Of a stretch of DNA of 11,988 nucleotides, positions 1 to 8,535 are shown in pieces. Where the stretch lies: positions 1 through 11,988 of the forward strand of contig JAAERC010001014.1 of NCBI GenBank assembly GCA_024230695.1, given 5' to 3'. The notes beneath the pieces were generated by a model that was given only the letters and a program-made list of their open reading frames with translations, ran no database searches and was not told the origin of the DNA. Positions within the stretch are counted from its first letter, which is position 1, and each line of letters starts with the position of its first letter. Source of the DNA: Candidatus Zixiibacteriota bacterium (GTDB taxonomy: Bacteria; Zixibacteria; MSB-5A5; GN15; PGXB01). A program made the translations under genes and the position numbers.

Positions 1-741
1 CTGATGTCCAAATCCTATTATCACGGTTGGGATTGCTATAGAAATTGAATTGCCCTTTTCATTCAGAACCGCTTTGGCCGCACCCGAAATCATATTGATG
101 ATCTCACCAATACCATCATGGAGATCTTCCGGAGTCAAATCAGTAGGATCACAACCAACCATATTGGCTACCAAATAATAACCAAGATCATTTTGAAAAG
201 TGATAGCCACCAAACCTTCGGCATCACCCGAAAGACTCATCACGCCCGAAATATCGCCAAAAAGAGTATGGCTTCTTTTAAGATAAATATCTTTTTTCTC
301 AGCGTCGGCACCGGCCATAGTTTTTATAACATCAACAGTTGCGCCAAGAAATGGATTAATAAAATCGGCGTTGATTTGCGTTTTGTTTCCCGCGGGTTGA
401 AGTGATTTATACAAAATAGGCTTAACTTTTTCTTCGTCAAATGGTTTGATAATAATATCATTGGCGCCACGACGTAAGGATCGGCCAGCCTCGGCAACTT
501 CATTTTCATTTGCCGCCAGAATAATCGGGATATCACGAAATCCGCATTTTGTTCTAATTATTACAGCCTTATCATCGCTAATATCATCATTTCTTTCCCA
601 ATCAATCACAATGAGATCATATTTTTCAATATCATCAACATTTTCCCAATCTGAGAATTCCATCTCCAACTCAGAACTGACAATATTACTTAAGGCTCTT
701 TCATTTATTGCCTTTTGCGCTATATATAATGCCTTTTTCAT
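1..741 (-). CDS. Degenerate response-regulator receiver fused to CheX-type phosphatase domain (3'-truncated by window edge)
   Basis: The visible part is 247 codons from ATG at 741; the C-terminus lies beyond base 1. An AGAGGG Shine-Dalgarno sequence sits about 8 nt upstream of the ATG. Residues 1-115 have a receiver layout: a putative phosphoacceptor Asp47 in YDLIVIDWE and the conserved Lys99 in IIIKPF. The paired acidic Mg-binding residues normally found after beta-1 are absent (the strand reads ALYIAQKA), and the switch Thr/Ser is Ala in IPIILAA, so it may not be phosphorylated in the usual way. Residues ~125-247 resemble CheC/CheX: Glu213 and Asn216 in GEIINMISGAA, then Pro238 in IAIPTVIIG, matching the ExxN...P active-site pattern of CheX phosphatases, which remove phosphate from CheY-P. 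Inferred role: a cytoplasmic signalling protein acting on, or sensing, a phosphorylated receiver. No chemotaxis or motility genes are visible nearby. It lies 200 bp downstream of glgP on the same strand; co-transcription is possible but unsupported. Confidence 0.85.
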   Translation of the reverse strand, partial: MKKALYIAQKAINERALSNIVSSELEMEFSDWENVDDIEKYDLIVIDWERNDDISDDKAVIIRTKCGFRDIPIILAANENEVAEAGRSLRRGANDIIIKPFDEEKVKPILYKSLQPAGNKTQINADFINPFLGATVDVIKTMAGADAEKKDIYLKRSHTLFGDISGVMSLSGDAEGLVAITFQNDLGYYLVANMVGCDPTDLTPEDLHDGIGEIINMISGAAKAVLNEKGNSISIAIPTVIIGFGHQ

Positions 742-941
742 CGCATACCCTCTGGATTTATAAAAAATATTATTATCAAATTAACGAAAATTATCCAAAT
801 CTCACAAAACCTATATTTCTCTATTATTCGGCATAAATTGTCATCCATTTTACCTGATAAAATCAAAAATAACCAATTTGCGCCAATATTTAGAACCGTT
901 TATGCCCAAATACTTCTTGTATTAACACAACATCATTGAAA

Positions 942-3575
942 CTATCCGACTGGGGTTTCCTGACCGGGAACTTCCTGAGGTTCGCTATTTTCATTGTTGA
1001 AATCTAAATCAAATGAATCATTTATCCAACGCATCATTTCAAGATCAAACCGCCCAGCCATATCTGGATGACTTGGGACGACCCTGATAGAATAACCAAA
1101 TTGACCTGACTCATCGCAAGCAATATAGCCTTCGTACTTAACAATTCCATCCTGCAATGTCTCTATAGGTTTCATCTCTTCAATTACACCATCAACAATA
1201 TTTCTGTTTGTATCCAACGACCCACAATATACCTGAACCTTAACTTCATCGCTTTTAATAACATCCAATGCAACCTCGGCGGTAATCTTTAAGGCAAAAC
1301 CAACTTCGGCCTCTCTTTTTTCAAGAAATGAATTTATAACTCTAACATTTCTCCAGTTGGATTGAATATGCTGTTTCCATCCGGATACCTGTTTTGCATT
1401 AGCAAACTCATGCGCCGAAAGATGTTTCCAACTTTGAAAAGCCTTGCTATAATATTTTTCAGAATATTCTTTTACCATACGATTCGTATTAAAAACCGGA
1501 CCAAGTTTCATCATCGAGCTTTTCATCATCGAGATCCAGTTCCTTGGCGGTTTATCGCCATTACGGTCATAAAATAAAGGAACCAATTCATTTTCGAGAA
1601 CATCATATAGATTTTTACTCTCAACATCATCCTGATAATCGGGATCTTCATAATCCTCTCCGGCTCCAATCGCCCAACCGGTATCGGTGTCATATCCCTC
1701 TACCCACCAGCCATCGATTACACTCAGATTAAGACCGCCATTTGGAATCACTTTCATACCGCTGGTACCACTGGCTTCCATCGGACGACGCGGAGTATTC
1801 ATCCAAACATCGACCCCCTCAACCAGATATCTGGCAACATTGATATCATAGTTCTCCAAGAACACAATATGTCCCCGGACATCTTCCTCACGCGCGAAGT
1901 GAATCAACTTTTTGATTAACAGTTTGCCTTCATCATCAGCCGGATGTGCCTTACCGGCAAATATTATTTGAACCGGTTTATCTTTATTAGTCAATAATTT
2001 TTTCAATCTATCCAAATCTTTTAAGAGAAGCGTCGCTCTTTTATAAGTAGCAAACCTTCTCGCAAAACCGATTGTAAGGGCTTCCGGATTAAGAATCTCA
2101 TGTGCCTTTTCAAGTTCAATAGAACTAGCACCGCGTCTTTTAAGTTGCTTAATCAAACGTTTCCGGGCAAAAGCAACCAGTCTTTCACGACGACGCTCAT
2201 GAATCCGCCATAACTCCACTTCGGGAATTCTTTCTATACGTTTCCAAATAGTCTGATCGGCTGGTTTTTTGAGCCAATTAGGACCCAAGTAACGAAGGAA
2301 CAATTCTGACATCTCACTTGATGTCCACGAACGGGTATGAATGCCATTAGTAACATAGCCGATCGGGATCTCATCAGTCGGCACATTTTTCCAAATTGAT
2401 TGCCACATATTTCTCGACACTTCACCATGCAACTTACTAACGCCATTAGCGTAAGCTGTCGTTCGCAGGGCCAAAAGAGCCATATTAAATGATTCTTTTT
2501 CGTCTTTAGGGTTTTTTCTACCTAATCCGAGAAAATCTTCATGACTAATTCCGAAGTTATCTAGAAAATACCCAATATATTTCTCCGCTAATTCCGGCTC
2601 AAATTCGTCAATACCGGCCGGGACCGGAGTATGCGTTGTAAAAATAGTTCCGCCTTTAACAACTTCCAAGCCTTCATGAAAATTTAATCCATCCTTGTCT
2701 TGACGATGTCTGATTCTCTCCAGAGCCATAAAGGCGGCATGTCCCTCATTCATATGACACACCGAAACATGCAAACCAAGCTTACGAAGGGTTAACATTC
2801 CTCCAACTCCAAGAATTAACTCTTGTTGGATCCTGGTTTCTTTGTCCCCGCCATAAAGCTGGTATGTTATCTGCCTTCGTTCTGGATTATTCTGGCTAAT
2901 ATTTGTATCGAGAAGATAAAGTGGTATTCGTCCGACCTGTGCCCGCCAGATTTTTACAAATACGTTCCCCTCAGGAAAAGGTACTTCAACCAAAACCGGA
3001 GTGCCATCTTCGTTAGTTTCCGGCTGAATCGGCAGATTATAAAAATCATTATCAGGATAAATCTCCTGTTGCCAGCCATCGGCATTTAGGTATTGTTGAA
3101 AATATCCTTGTTGATACAAAAGACCAACACCAACCAATGGCAGACCCAACTCACTGGCCGATTTCAAATGATCGCCGGCCAAAATGCCCAAACCACCCGA
3201 ATAAATCGGAAGACATTCGGTTAGCCCAAATTCCATAGAAAAATATGCCATCTGGGGCGCTTTAAAATTCCCATATTTATCTTCAAACCAACCCTTCTGA
3301 GAAAGATGATTCTGAAGATTTGTATGAACCCGCTCCATCTGAGCCATAAATCCTTCATCGGTAACTGCCTGAGCCAGTTTTTCTTGTTTAATTTTGCCAA
3401 GCATTTTAACAGGATTGTGGTGAGTCGAATCCCAGAGATCACGATCAAGTCGTCTGAAAAGATCGATTGTCTCAAAATTCCAGCTCCAGTGCAGATTATA
3501 AGCTAATTCATTTAGCATTTCCAATTCACTCGGTAATGTAGCGTGAATTCTGAAAGTATCATGGCACTTAGGCAT
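942..3575 (-). CDS. glgP: Alpha-glucan (glycogen/maltodextrin) phosphorylase, DUF3417-containing type
   Basis: This 877-aa protein is predicted to cleave terminal alpha-1,4-linked glucose from glycogen or maltodextrin with phosphate, releasing glucose-1-phosphate in the cytoplasm. Residues ~10-115 match the N-terminal DUF3417 region of this phosphorylase subfamily (ATLPSELEMLNELAYNLHWSW). The catalytic body follows: YFSMEFGL at 111, SGGLGILAGDHLKSA at 126, HTPVPAGIDEF at 315, RRFATYKRATLL at 506 and GKAHPADDEGK at 541. The pyridoxal-phosphate lysine is Lys608 in EASGTSGMKVIPNGGLN. The length suits the bacterial/archaeal short-type family rather than the E. coli MalP/GlgP type. About 120 residues after the core (from ~755) form a beta-rich tail ending in an acidic segment. 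The start is well supported: AAAGGAG lies about 7 nt upstream of the ATG at 3575. The gene diverges from glgX, its expected partner in glycogen breakdown. A candidate promoter lies at 3700-3728. No frameshift or missing catalytic residue was seen. Confidence 0.96.
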   Translation of the reverse strand: MPKCHDTFRIHATLPSELEMLNELAYNLHWSWNFETIDLFRRLDRDLWDSTHHNPVKMLGKIKQEKLAQAVTDEGFMAQMERVHTNLQNHLSQKGWFEDKYGNFKAPQMAYFSMEFGLTECLPIYSGGLGILAGDHLKSASELGLPLVGVGLLYQQGYFQQYLNADGWQQEIYPDNDFYNLPIQPETNEDGTPVLVEVPFPEGNVFVKIWRAQVGRIPLYLLDTNISQNNPERRQITYQLYGGDKETRIQQELILGVGGMLTLRKLGLHVSVCHMNEGHAAFMALERIRHRQDKDGLNFHEGLEVVKGGTIFTTHTPVPAGIDEFEPELAEKYIGYFLDNFGISHEDFLGLGRKNPKDEKESFNMALLALRTTAYANGVSKLHGEVSRNMWQSIWKNVPTDEIPIGYVTNGIHTRSWTSSEMSELFLRYLGPNWLKKPADQTIWKRIERIPEVELWRIHERRRERLVAFARKRLIKQLKRRGASSIELEKAHEILNPEALTIGFARRFATYKRATLLLKDLDRLKKLLTNKDKPVQIIFAGKAHPADDEGKLLIKKLIHFAREEDVRGHIVFLENYDINVARYLVEGVDVWMNTPRRPMEASGTSGMKVIPNGGLNLSVIDGWWVEGYDTDTGWAIGAGEDYEDPDYQDDVESKNLYDVLENELVPLFYDRNGDKPPRNWISMMKSSMMKLGPVFNTNRMVKEYSEKYYSKAFQSWKHLSAHEFANAKQVSGWKQHIQSNWRNVRVINSFLEKREAEVGFALKITAEVALDVIKSDEVKVQVYCGSLDTNRNIVDGVIEEMKPIETLQDGIVKYEGYIACDESGQFGYSIRVVPSHPDMAGRFDLEMMRWINDSFDLDFNNENSEPQEVPGQETPVG

Positions 3576-3905
3576 GATTATCTCCTTTTATTAATAAAAT
3601 ATTTATTCTCAAAATAGTTACCGGGTCGTAATTCGCTTTCATTAGTAATATGCATCACCCCAATATGATTTTATCCAATCACTTGGATCTTCTATACCTA
3701 TTATATTTATGTCGGCCTATGGCTTAAACCATTTAACCGCGTTGATAAATAATTTCAAATAGAAGAATCAACATTTATTAAATTTGGGTCTGTTGACAGA
3801 ATATGGCATTGGTTTAGGAATATTATCTGTCTGCCGATAATACCAAATATTGGAATAATATAAAGTTATTAAAAAAATCCATTCGAAATTCGTATTGGAG
3901 TGTTA
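3576..3905. promoter_or_regulatory. Divergent glgP/glgX intergenic regulatory region
   Basis: This 330-bp AT-rich gap separates two divergent glycogen-breakdown genes and must hold both promoters. On the minus strand a perfect TATAAT (forward ATTATA, 3700-3705) has only a weak -35 (TTTAAG, 3723-3728, 17-bp spacer), and would start glgP mRNA about 120 nt before its ATG. On the plus strand a perfect TTGACA lies at 3793-3798, but the best -10-like hexamer, TATTAT at 3821-3826, is 22 bp away, too far for a standard sigma-70 promoter; the hexamer at normal spacing (AGGAAT) is poor. No small gene or RNA is recognisable. All promoter calls here are by eye. Confidence 0.4.
3837..3859. promoter_or_regulatory. 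Imperfect inverted repeat upstream of glgX, operator-like
   Basis: Two 10-bp arms, ATAATACCAA (3837-3846) and TTGGAATAAT (3850-3859), are inverted repeats matching at 8 of 10 positions around a 3-bp ATA centre. The element lies about 46 bp before the glgX start codon and downstream of the candidate TTGACA box, where a repressor could block transcription. The CCAA/TTGG core is the most symmetric part. No regulator family can be assigned from the sequence, and an AT-rich region yields some such symmetry by chance. Confidence 0.25.
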
Positions 3906-6065
3906 GTGGAAAGCATAAAAGAAAAACAGAACAGAAACTTGCTTGATATTATAAATACAGATTTCGAAATATCCAGAGGTGGTCCCTTGCCGTTAGGAGC
4001 CTCACAAAAGTGGCATGGAATAAATTTTGCTATTTATTCAAAAAACGCGACCTCAGTTTCACTGGTGTTATATATTCCGGGAGAAAAAAAACCGATTGCC
4101 GAATTCCCCTTTGACCCCCGCTTTAATCGAACCGGCGATATCTGGCATGCCTTTATTCAGGGACTTGAATGCGATATTGAATATGGTTATCGTGTCGATC
4201 AGAAAACTAATTCAAATAAAAACATTCACCGCTTTGACTCATCCAAAATATTGGTCGATCCATACGCCAGGGCATTGTCAGGCGGCGAGATTTGGGGCAA
4301 GACCGCCGATGAAGAATCAGATAGTAGCGAACATCGGCAGTACCACTCAGTTATCACCGATGATACCTTTGATTGGGGATTTGACCAGCCGTTAAATATT
4401 CCATTATCTGAAACAATAATTTACGAATTACACGTTCGCGGTTTTACCAGACATAATTCATCTGGTGTTAATAATCCGGGAACCTACTCCGGCCTTATTG
4501 AAAAAATACCATATCTTAATGAATTGGGAATAACCGCTGTCGAATTATTACCGATCAATGAATTTTCTGAAATTGATTCCAGTCGCATTAATCCTCAAAC
4601 CGGTGAACCATTACAGAATTACTGGGGGTACAACTCAATAAACTTTTTTGCCCCAAAAGCATCGTATGCGTGTGATAACAACTATGGCCGACAAATTTAT
4701 GAGTTCAAGACGATGGTCAAAGCGTTTCACGCGGCCGGGATCGAGATTATCCTTGATGTGGTCTTCAACCACACTGCCGAGGGTGACTATCGCGGTCCGA
4801 CACTATCATTCAGGGGACTTGATAATAGTACTTACTATCTCATATCACCCGATTCTGGCGAGTACCATAATTATTCAGGATGCGGCAATACTCTTAACTG
4901 CAATCACCCGGTTGTTCGTGATATGATTCTTGATTGTTTACGATATTGGGTAACTGAGATGCATATAGATGGATTCCGATTCGACCTTGCTTCTATCCTG
5001 GGTCGTGGACAGGACGGTTCTGTACTATCCAATCCGCCGCTGTTGGAGCGAATTGCGGGCGATCCGATTCTTGGTCAGACCAAACTGATAGCCGAGGCGT
5101 GGGATGCGGCCGGGTTGTATCAAGTCGGTAATTTTCCGTCATATGGCCGCTGGGCCGAGTGGAATGGTCGGTTTCGCGATGACATCAGGAAATATGTCAA
5201 AGGTGATTCGGGGATGGCAAAGGCGCTGGCTAACCGACTGATTGGAAGTCCCGATATTTACAATGATCATGATCAACATACCGGACAGAGTATTAATTTT
5301 GTTACGTGTCACGACGGTTTCACTTTAGCCGATTTGGTATCGTACAATGAAAAACATAACGAAGCAAATGGTGAAGAAAATCGTGACGGCGCCAATGATA
5401 ACAACAGCTGGAACTGCGGTATTGAGGGTTCAACTAAAAAAGTAAAAGATTCCAATAAAATCGAGACGCTAAGATTGCGTCAGAAAAAAAATATGGTGGC
5501 GATTTTAATGGTTGCGCGCGGTGTCCCGATGTTACTTGCCGGTGACGAATTCGGACAAACTCAGGGCGGTAATAACAATGCCTATTGCCAGGATAATGAT
5601 ATCAGCTGGTTAGACTGGCGTTTGGTTAAAAAGAATTCTGACATGCTTCGGTTTTTTAAATTACTTATTAAATTCCGTAAACAGTATCCTATTCTTTCAG
5701 GCGATTTTTCAAAACCGACTGATTCGGTAGCTGATATGTCTGGATCTGACTCTATTATCTGGCATGGTGTCAAACCATTGAAACCCGACTGGGGATATGA
5801 ATCCCGCTGTATTGCCGTGCAGTTAACTGATTCGTCAGGCCAAAATAGTGATCAGTCTGATATTTATATGGCATTTAATTCTTATTGGAAACCAGTTAAA
5901 TTTGCTTTGCCAAAATTACCTCGCGGAAAAAATTGGTATCTGAAAGTCAATACGGGGTCTGATACACCTCTTGATATTTTGGACAATGGCCATGAAATAA
6001 AAATAAATAATCAAAAAACATACAAAGTTTCTTCCCGCTCGACTTTGATTTTATTGGCCAAATAG
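3906..6065 (+). CDS. glgX: Glycogen debranching enzyme (GH13 isoamylase/GlgX family)
   Basis: This cytoplasmic GH13 enzyme is predicted to hydrolyse alpha-1,6 branch points, especially in phosphorylase limit dextrins, complementing GlgP. From the GTG at 3906 it is 719 aa. Residues ~25-120 form the N-terminal CBM48/isoamylase beta-domain (GGPLPLGASQKWHGINFAIYS). The barrel carries all four GH13 regions: ILDVVFNHT (~283-290), DGFRFDLAS with nucleophile Asp360, LIAEAWD with acid/base Glu397, and VTCHDGF with transition-state Asp470. Family-typical motifs include YWGYNSINFFAP, LLAGDEFGQTQGGNNNAYCQDN and DISWLDWR. A C-terminal beta-sandwich follows. An in-frame GTG at 3900 overlaps the only good Shine-Dalgarno (GGAG at 3897-3900), so the GTG at 3906, 5 nt after it, is the better start. 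GlgX and TreX differ little in sequence, so the exact branch-length preference is not decidable here. The gene stands alone on this strand, divergent from glgP. Confidence 0.95.
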   Translation: MESIKEKQNRNLLDIINTDFEISRGGPLPLGASQKWHGINFAIYSKNATSVSLVLYIPGEKKPIAEFPFDPRFNRTGDIWHAFIQGLECDIEYGYRVDQKTNSNKNIHRFDSSKILVDPYARALSGGEIWGKTADEESDSSEHRQYHSVITDDTFDWGFDQPLNIPLSETIIYELHVRGFTRHNSSGVNNPGTYSGLIEKIPYLNELGITAVELLPINEFSEIDSSRINPQTGEPLQNYWGYNSINFFAPKASYACDNNYGRQIYEFKTMVKAFHAAGIEIILDVVFNHTAEGDYRGPTLSFRGLDNSTYYLISPDSGEYHNYSGCGNTLNCNHPVVRDMILDCLRYWVTEMHIDGFRFDLASILGRGQDGSVLSNPPLLERIAGDPILGQTKLIAEAWDAAGLYQVGNFPSYGRWAEWNGRFRDDIRKYVKGDSGMAKALANRLIGSPDIYNDHDQHTGQSINFVTCHDGFTLADLVSYNEKHNEANGEENRDGANDNNSWNCGIEGSTKKVKDSNKIETLRLRQKKNMVAILMVARGVPMLLAGDEFGQTQGGNNNAYCQDNDISWLDWRLVKKNSDMLRFFKLLIKFRKQYPILSGDFSKPTDSVADMSGSDSIIWHGVKPLKPDWGYESRCIAVQLTDSSGQNSDQSDIYMAFNSYWKPVKFALPKLPRGKNWYLKVNTGSDTPLDILDNGHEIKINNQKTYKVSSRSTLILLAK

Positions 6066-6121
6066 TTTACAATTTGGTGTATTGCTTAACATATTGCACA
6101 ATATAAACACAAGTTTTCATC

Positions 6122-6133
6122 AGATAATTATCT
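6122..6133. promoter_or_regulatory. Perfect 12-bp palindrome AGATAATTATCT between glgX and the SulP gene
   Basis: AGATAATTATCT is fully self-complementary and sits in the 174-bp gap, about 107 bp before the SulP start. Its place upstream of a transporter gene would suit an operator, but it is AT-rich and could be chance. No convincing promoter hexamers were found next to it, and no intrinsic terminator for glgX is visible in the gap. Confidence 0.2.
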
Positions 6134-6239
6134 TGCAAAACGGACTTTATAACTGTTTTTTAAACAGACATCATAAAATTTAGTAATTCCTTCGTATTAG
6201 TAGTAATAATAGTATTTACTGGGAGTTTGACTGATCATT

Positions 6240-8399
6240 ATGGTATTTCATTCTGAGCAATTTGCCGGGAAAATCAGGGATTATCTATTACGGCCTTATG
6301 CCATATTAAAGAAGGTTCGTCCGCAGGATATTCCGGCCGATATGCTGGCAGGATTAACGGTTGCGACGGTGGCGATACCACAGGCAATAGCCTATGCGTC
6401 GATTGCCGAGTTACCTGCACAAATCGGTCTTTATACCGCGGCTATTGCGGCAATAATTGGTTCGCTTTGGGGGTCCTCCCGCTTTCTGGCAACCGGACCG
6501 GTTAATGCTCTTTCGCTTTTGGTTTTCCCACTGCTACTTTCGGTGGCACTCCCTGGAACACCTCAGTATTTACTTGCGGCAAGTTTGATTGCTGTTATCG
6601 CCGGAGTTATTAGTGTCACGATGGCTTTTGTCCGGCTTGGGGCAATTGTAACGCTGGCCTCGCGATCGGTTCTTTTGGGGTTTGTGGCTGGTGCGGCACT
6701 TCATATCATAGTTGGTCAGATGCGACATTTGCTTGGATTGGATATTGCGGCATCGCCAGAATTATTCGATAGTGTTATGATCATTATCCATAAATTGAAG
6801 GATATTCATGGTATAACCGCCATTTTGGGTTTGGGATCGTTTATAACAATGATTGTTTTAAAACAATTTGGAAAACTTATTCCGGCGGCGCTAACCGCAA
6901 TATCGGCCGCGGCTTTAGCGGTGGTTTTTCTGGATTTAGATAAGCAAGGAGTTAATGTAATTGGTGAGATACCACGAACACTTCCACCATTTACATGGGT
7001 ATCAACCGGAATGTTACCTGACATACATTTGATCAGGACGTTGGTCATTGGATCGGCGGCTGTGGCCGCCCTCGGTCTGGTGGAAGCAGTTGCCGCATCG
7101 CAGACCTTAGCGCGTCGCACGGTGGACCGTTTGGACCCAAATCAAGAGTTTTTTGGGCAGGGTCTGGCTAATATTTTTTCCGGAATCTTCTCCGGATACG
7201 CCAGTTCCGGTTCATTCACTCGATCGGCATTAGCCCAGCAATCGGGCGCAAAAAGTCATCTAACGGGTGTTTTTACCGGATTAATTATTTTGCTGGCGCT
7301 ACTATTATTTGCGCCATATGCCAGAGTTATTCCTCGGACCGCTATTGCCGGGGTTTTATTGGTCATTGCATGGAATATGGTTGATCGTTCTACAATCAAA
7401 ATGGTAATCAGGACTTCGCGGAGAGAAACAGTTATTATGTCCGTGACTTTTCTGGCCACATTAGTGCTACCGTTGGATTTTGCTATTTTAAGCGGGATTG
7501 TGTTCTCACTCGCCATTTTTATTGTTAAATCGAGTTTGCCGCGAGTATTTTCGACCGTTCCTGATCCGACTTTCAGACATCTGATCCATGATGAATCGAG
7601 TCCGGTCTGCCCTCAACTGGGACTTATGAACATTCGCGGACCTTTGTTTTTTGGCGCCGTGTATCATATCGAGGAAGAACTGCGGCACAACTATGAAAAA
7701 TACCCGGGACAACGGACACTGGTATTAAGAATGAATGCTGTTGACCAATGCGATATCAGCGGGATTGAGATGCTTGAATCGACCGTTGAGACATATCGTC
7801 GGATGGGCGGCGACCTATATCTGGTTCGTCTTCGCGAACCGGTCTTGCATACTTTGGAGCAATCCGGTTTTATTGATAATACGCTTGGTCGTGATCATAT
7901 CCTTGAACAGGAAGGTGCTATTGAGTATCTGTTTGAGCATGATATTGATCCGAATGTTTGTGTTTATGAATGTGAGCATCGGGTGTTCTCGGAGTGTCAA
8001 ACGGTTGTGAAACATGTTTATGGCGATAATGTACCATCGGCGCCAAAAGATCCACAGGGTCATCATCTGCAGATCGCGCCACATGAGTTTCATGAGATGA
8101 TGGAAATGTATGATACCATGCATATCGATGTTCGCGAACCGGCGGAATATAAACGTGCTCATCTGGAAGGGGCAGAGTCAATGCCATTAAGAGAGCTTTT
8201 AAAAAATGCAGGCGATCTTCCCCGAGATCGTTTGCTTCTTATATCCTGCCGTTCGGGACGACGCACCGCTCGTGCGTTATACGTTCTTGAAGATCTTGGA
8301 TTTGATAAGCTGGTCGGATTAAGAGGTGGTATTTTGGCCTGGCGAGCGACTAAGTTACCAGTGGTGCTTGCTGATGATAATGGTGATTCCAGGTATTAG
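6240..8399 (+). CDS. SulP-family anion transporter with STAS, cysteine-motif linker and C-terminal rhodanese domain
   Basis: This 719-aa inner-membrane protein has a SulP core at residues ~25-430, with about 10-14 hydrophobic segments. It starts with the family pattern ADMLAGLTVATVAIPQAIAYA and later has SGYASSGSFTRSALAQQSGAK (316-337). A cytoplasmic STAS domain follows at ~455-565, with VDQCDISGIEML around Asp505/Ser507, the usual regulatory loop. Three cysteines then sit in a short linker: Cys574, Cys578 and Cys586 (C-x3-C-x7-C). A rhodanese domain covers ~612-710: HIDVREPAEYKRAHLEGA, then active-site loop CRSGRR with catalytic Cys670. SulP proteins move sulfate, bicarbonate or related anions; the rhodanese makes sulfur anions the likelier substrate, but this is inference. 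The ATG at 6240 has an in-frame stop at 6228 and a GGGAG 14 nt upstream, an unusually long spacing; the next Met (35) would cut into the conserved N-terminus. It looks monocistronic. Confidence 0.94.
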   Translation: MVFHSEQFAGKIRDYLLRPYAILKKVRPQDIPADMLAGLTVATVAIPQAIAYASIAELPAQIGLYTAAIAAIIGSLWGSSRFLATGPVNALSLLVFPLLLSVALPGTPQYLLAASLIAVIAGVISVTMAFVRLGAIVTLASRSVLLGFVAGAALHIIVGQMRHLLGLDIAASPELFDSVMIIIHKLKDIHGITAILGLGSFITMIVLKQFGKLIPAALTAISAAALAVVFLDLDKQGVNVIGEIPRTLPPFTWVSTGMLPDIHLIRTLVIGSAAVAALGLVEAVAASQTLARRTVDRLDPNQEFFGQGLANIFSGIFSGYASSGSFTRSALAQQSGAKSHLTGVFTGLIILLALLLFAPYARVIPRTAIAGVLLVIAWNMVDRSTIKMVIRTSRRETVIMSVTFLATLVLPLDFAILSGIVFSLAIFIVKSSLPRVFSTVPDPTFRHLIHDESSPVCPQLGLMNIRGPLFFGAVYHIEEELRHNYEKYPGQRTLVLRMNAVDQCDISGIEMLESTVETYRRMGGDLYLVRLREPVLHTLEQSGFIDNTLGRDHILEQEGAIEYLFEHDIDPNVCVYECEHRVFSECQTVVKHVYGDNVPSAPKDPQGHHLQIAPHEFHEMMEMYDTMHIDVREPAEYKRAHLEGAESMPLRELLKNAGDLPRDRLLLISCRSGRRTARALYVLEDLGFDKLVGLRGGILAWRATKLPVVLADDNGDSRY

Positions 8400-8407
8400 C
8401 AACTATT

Positions 8408-8430
8408 GTCGAAACCGCGGGGGTTTCGAC
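8408..8430. repeat. REP-like palindrome with perfect 9-bp arms
   Basis: GTCGAAACC (8408-8416) and GGTTTCGAC (8422-8430) are perfect inverted repeats around a 5-base GCGGG loop, 8 bp after the SulP stop codon. The right arm runs on into CTAC. The hairpin would be stable, but no T-run follows on either strand, so it is not a classical intrinsic terminator. Its compact GC-rich form just after a gene is like dispersed extragenic palindromes. It could also protect the 3' end of the SulP mRNA. Confidence 0.6.
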
Positions 8431-8535
8431 CTACAAAGACTGCAATGGTGAATGAAGCAGGAAAGGTCGAAAGATATTTTATATATAAAACAAAGAAATT
8501 GTGGGTAAATACTCTTTGAGGTTGGCCTACGGGAA

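Noticed and set aside
118..763. Plus-strand open frames at 118-405 and 446-763
   Set aside because: They lie antisense to the receiver-CheX gene, lack ribosome binding sites and show no family features; the minus-strand frame has clear domain motifs.
3804..3819. Sigma-54-like promoter (TGGCAT, 10-bp GG to GC spacing) upstream of glgX
   Set aside because: The -24 part fits, but the -12 part reads TAGG instead of TTGC, losing the essential GC, so the match is too weak.
6153..6167. CTGTTT-TTT-AAACAG hairpin as a glgX terminator
   Set aside because: The stem is only 6 bp and AT-rich, and no T-run follows on the plus strand.
7815..8187. Overlapping minus-strand open frames within the SulP gene
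   Set aside because: They are antisense to the well-supported STAS-rhodanese coding region and have His-rich, low-complexity translations with no recognisable domain.
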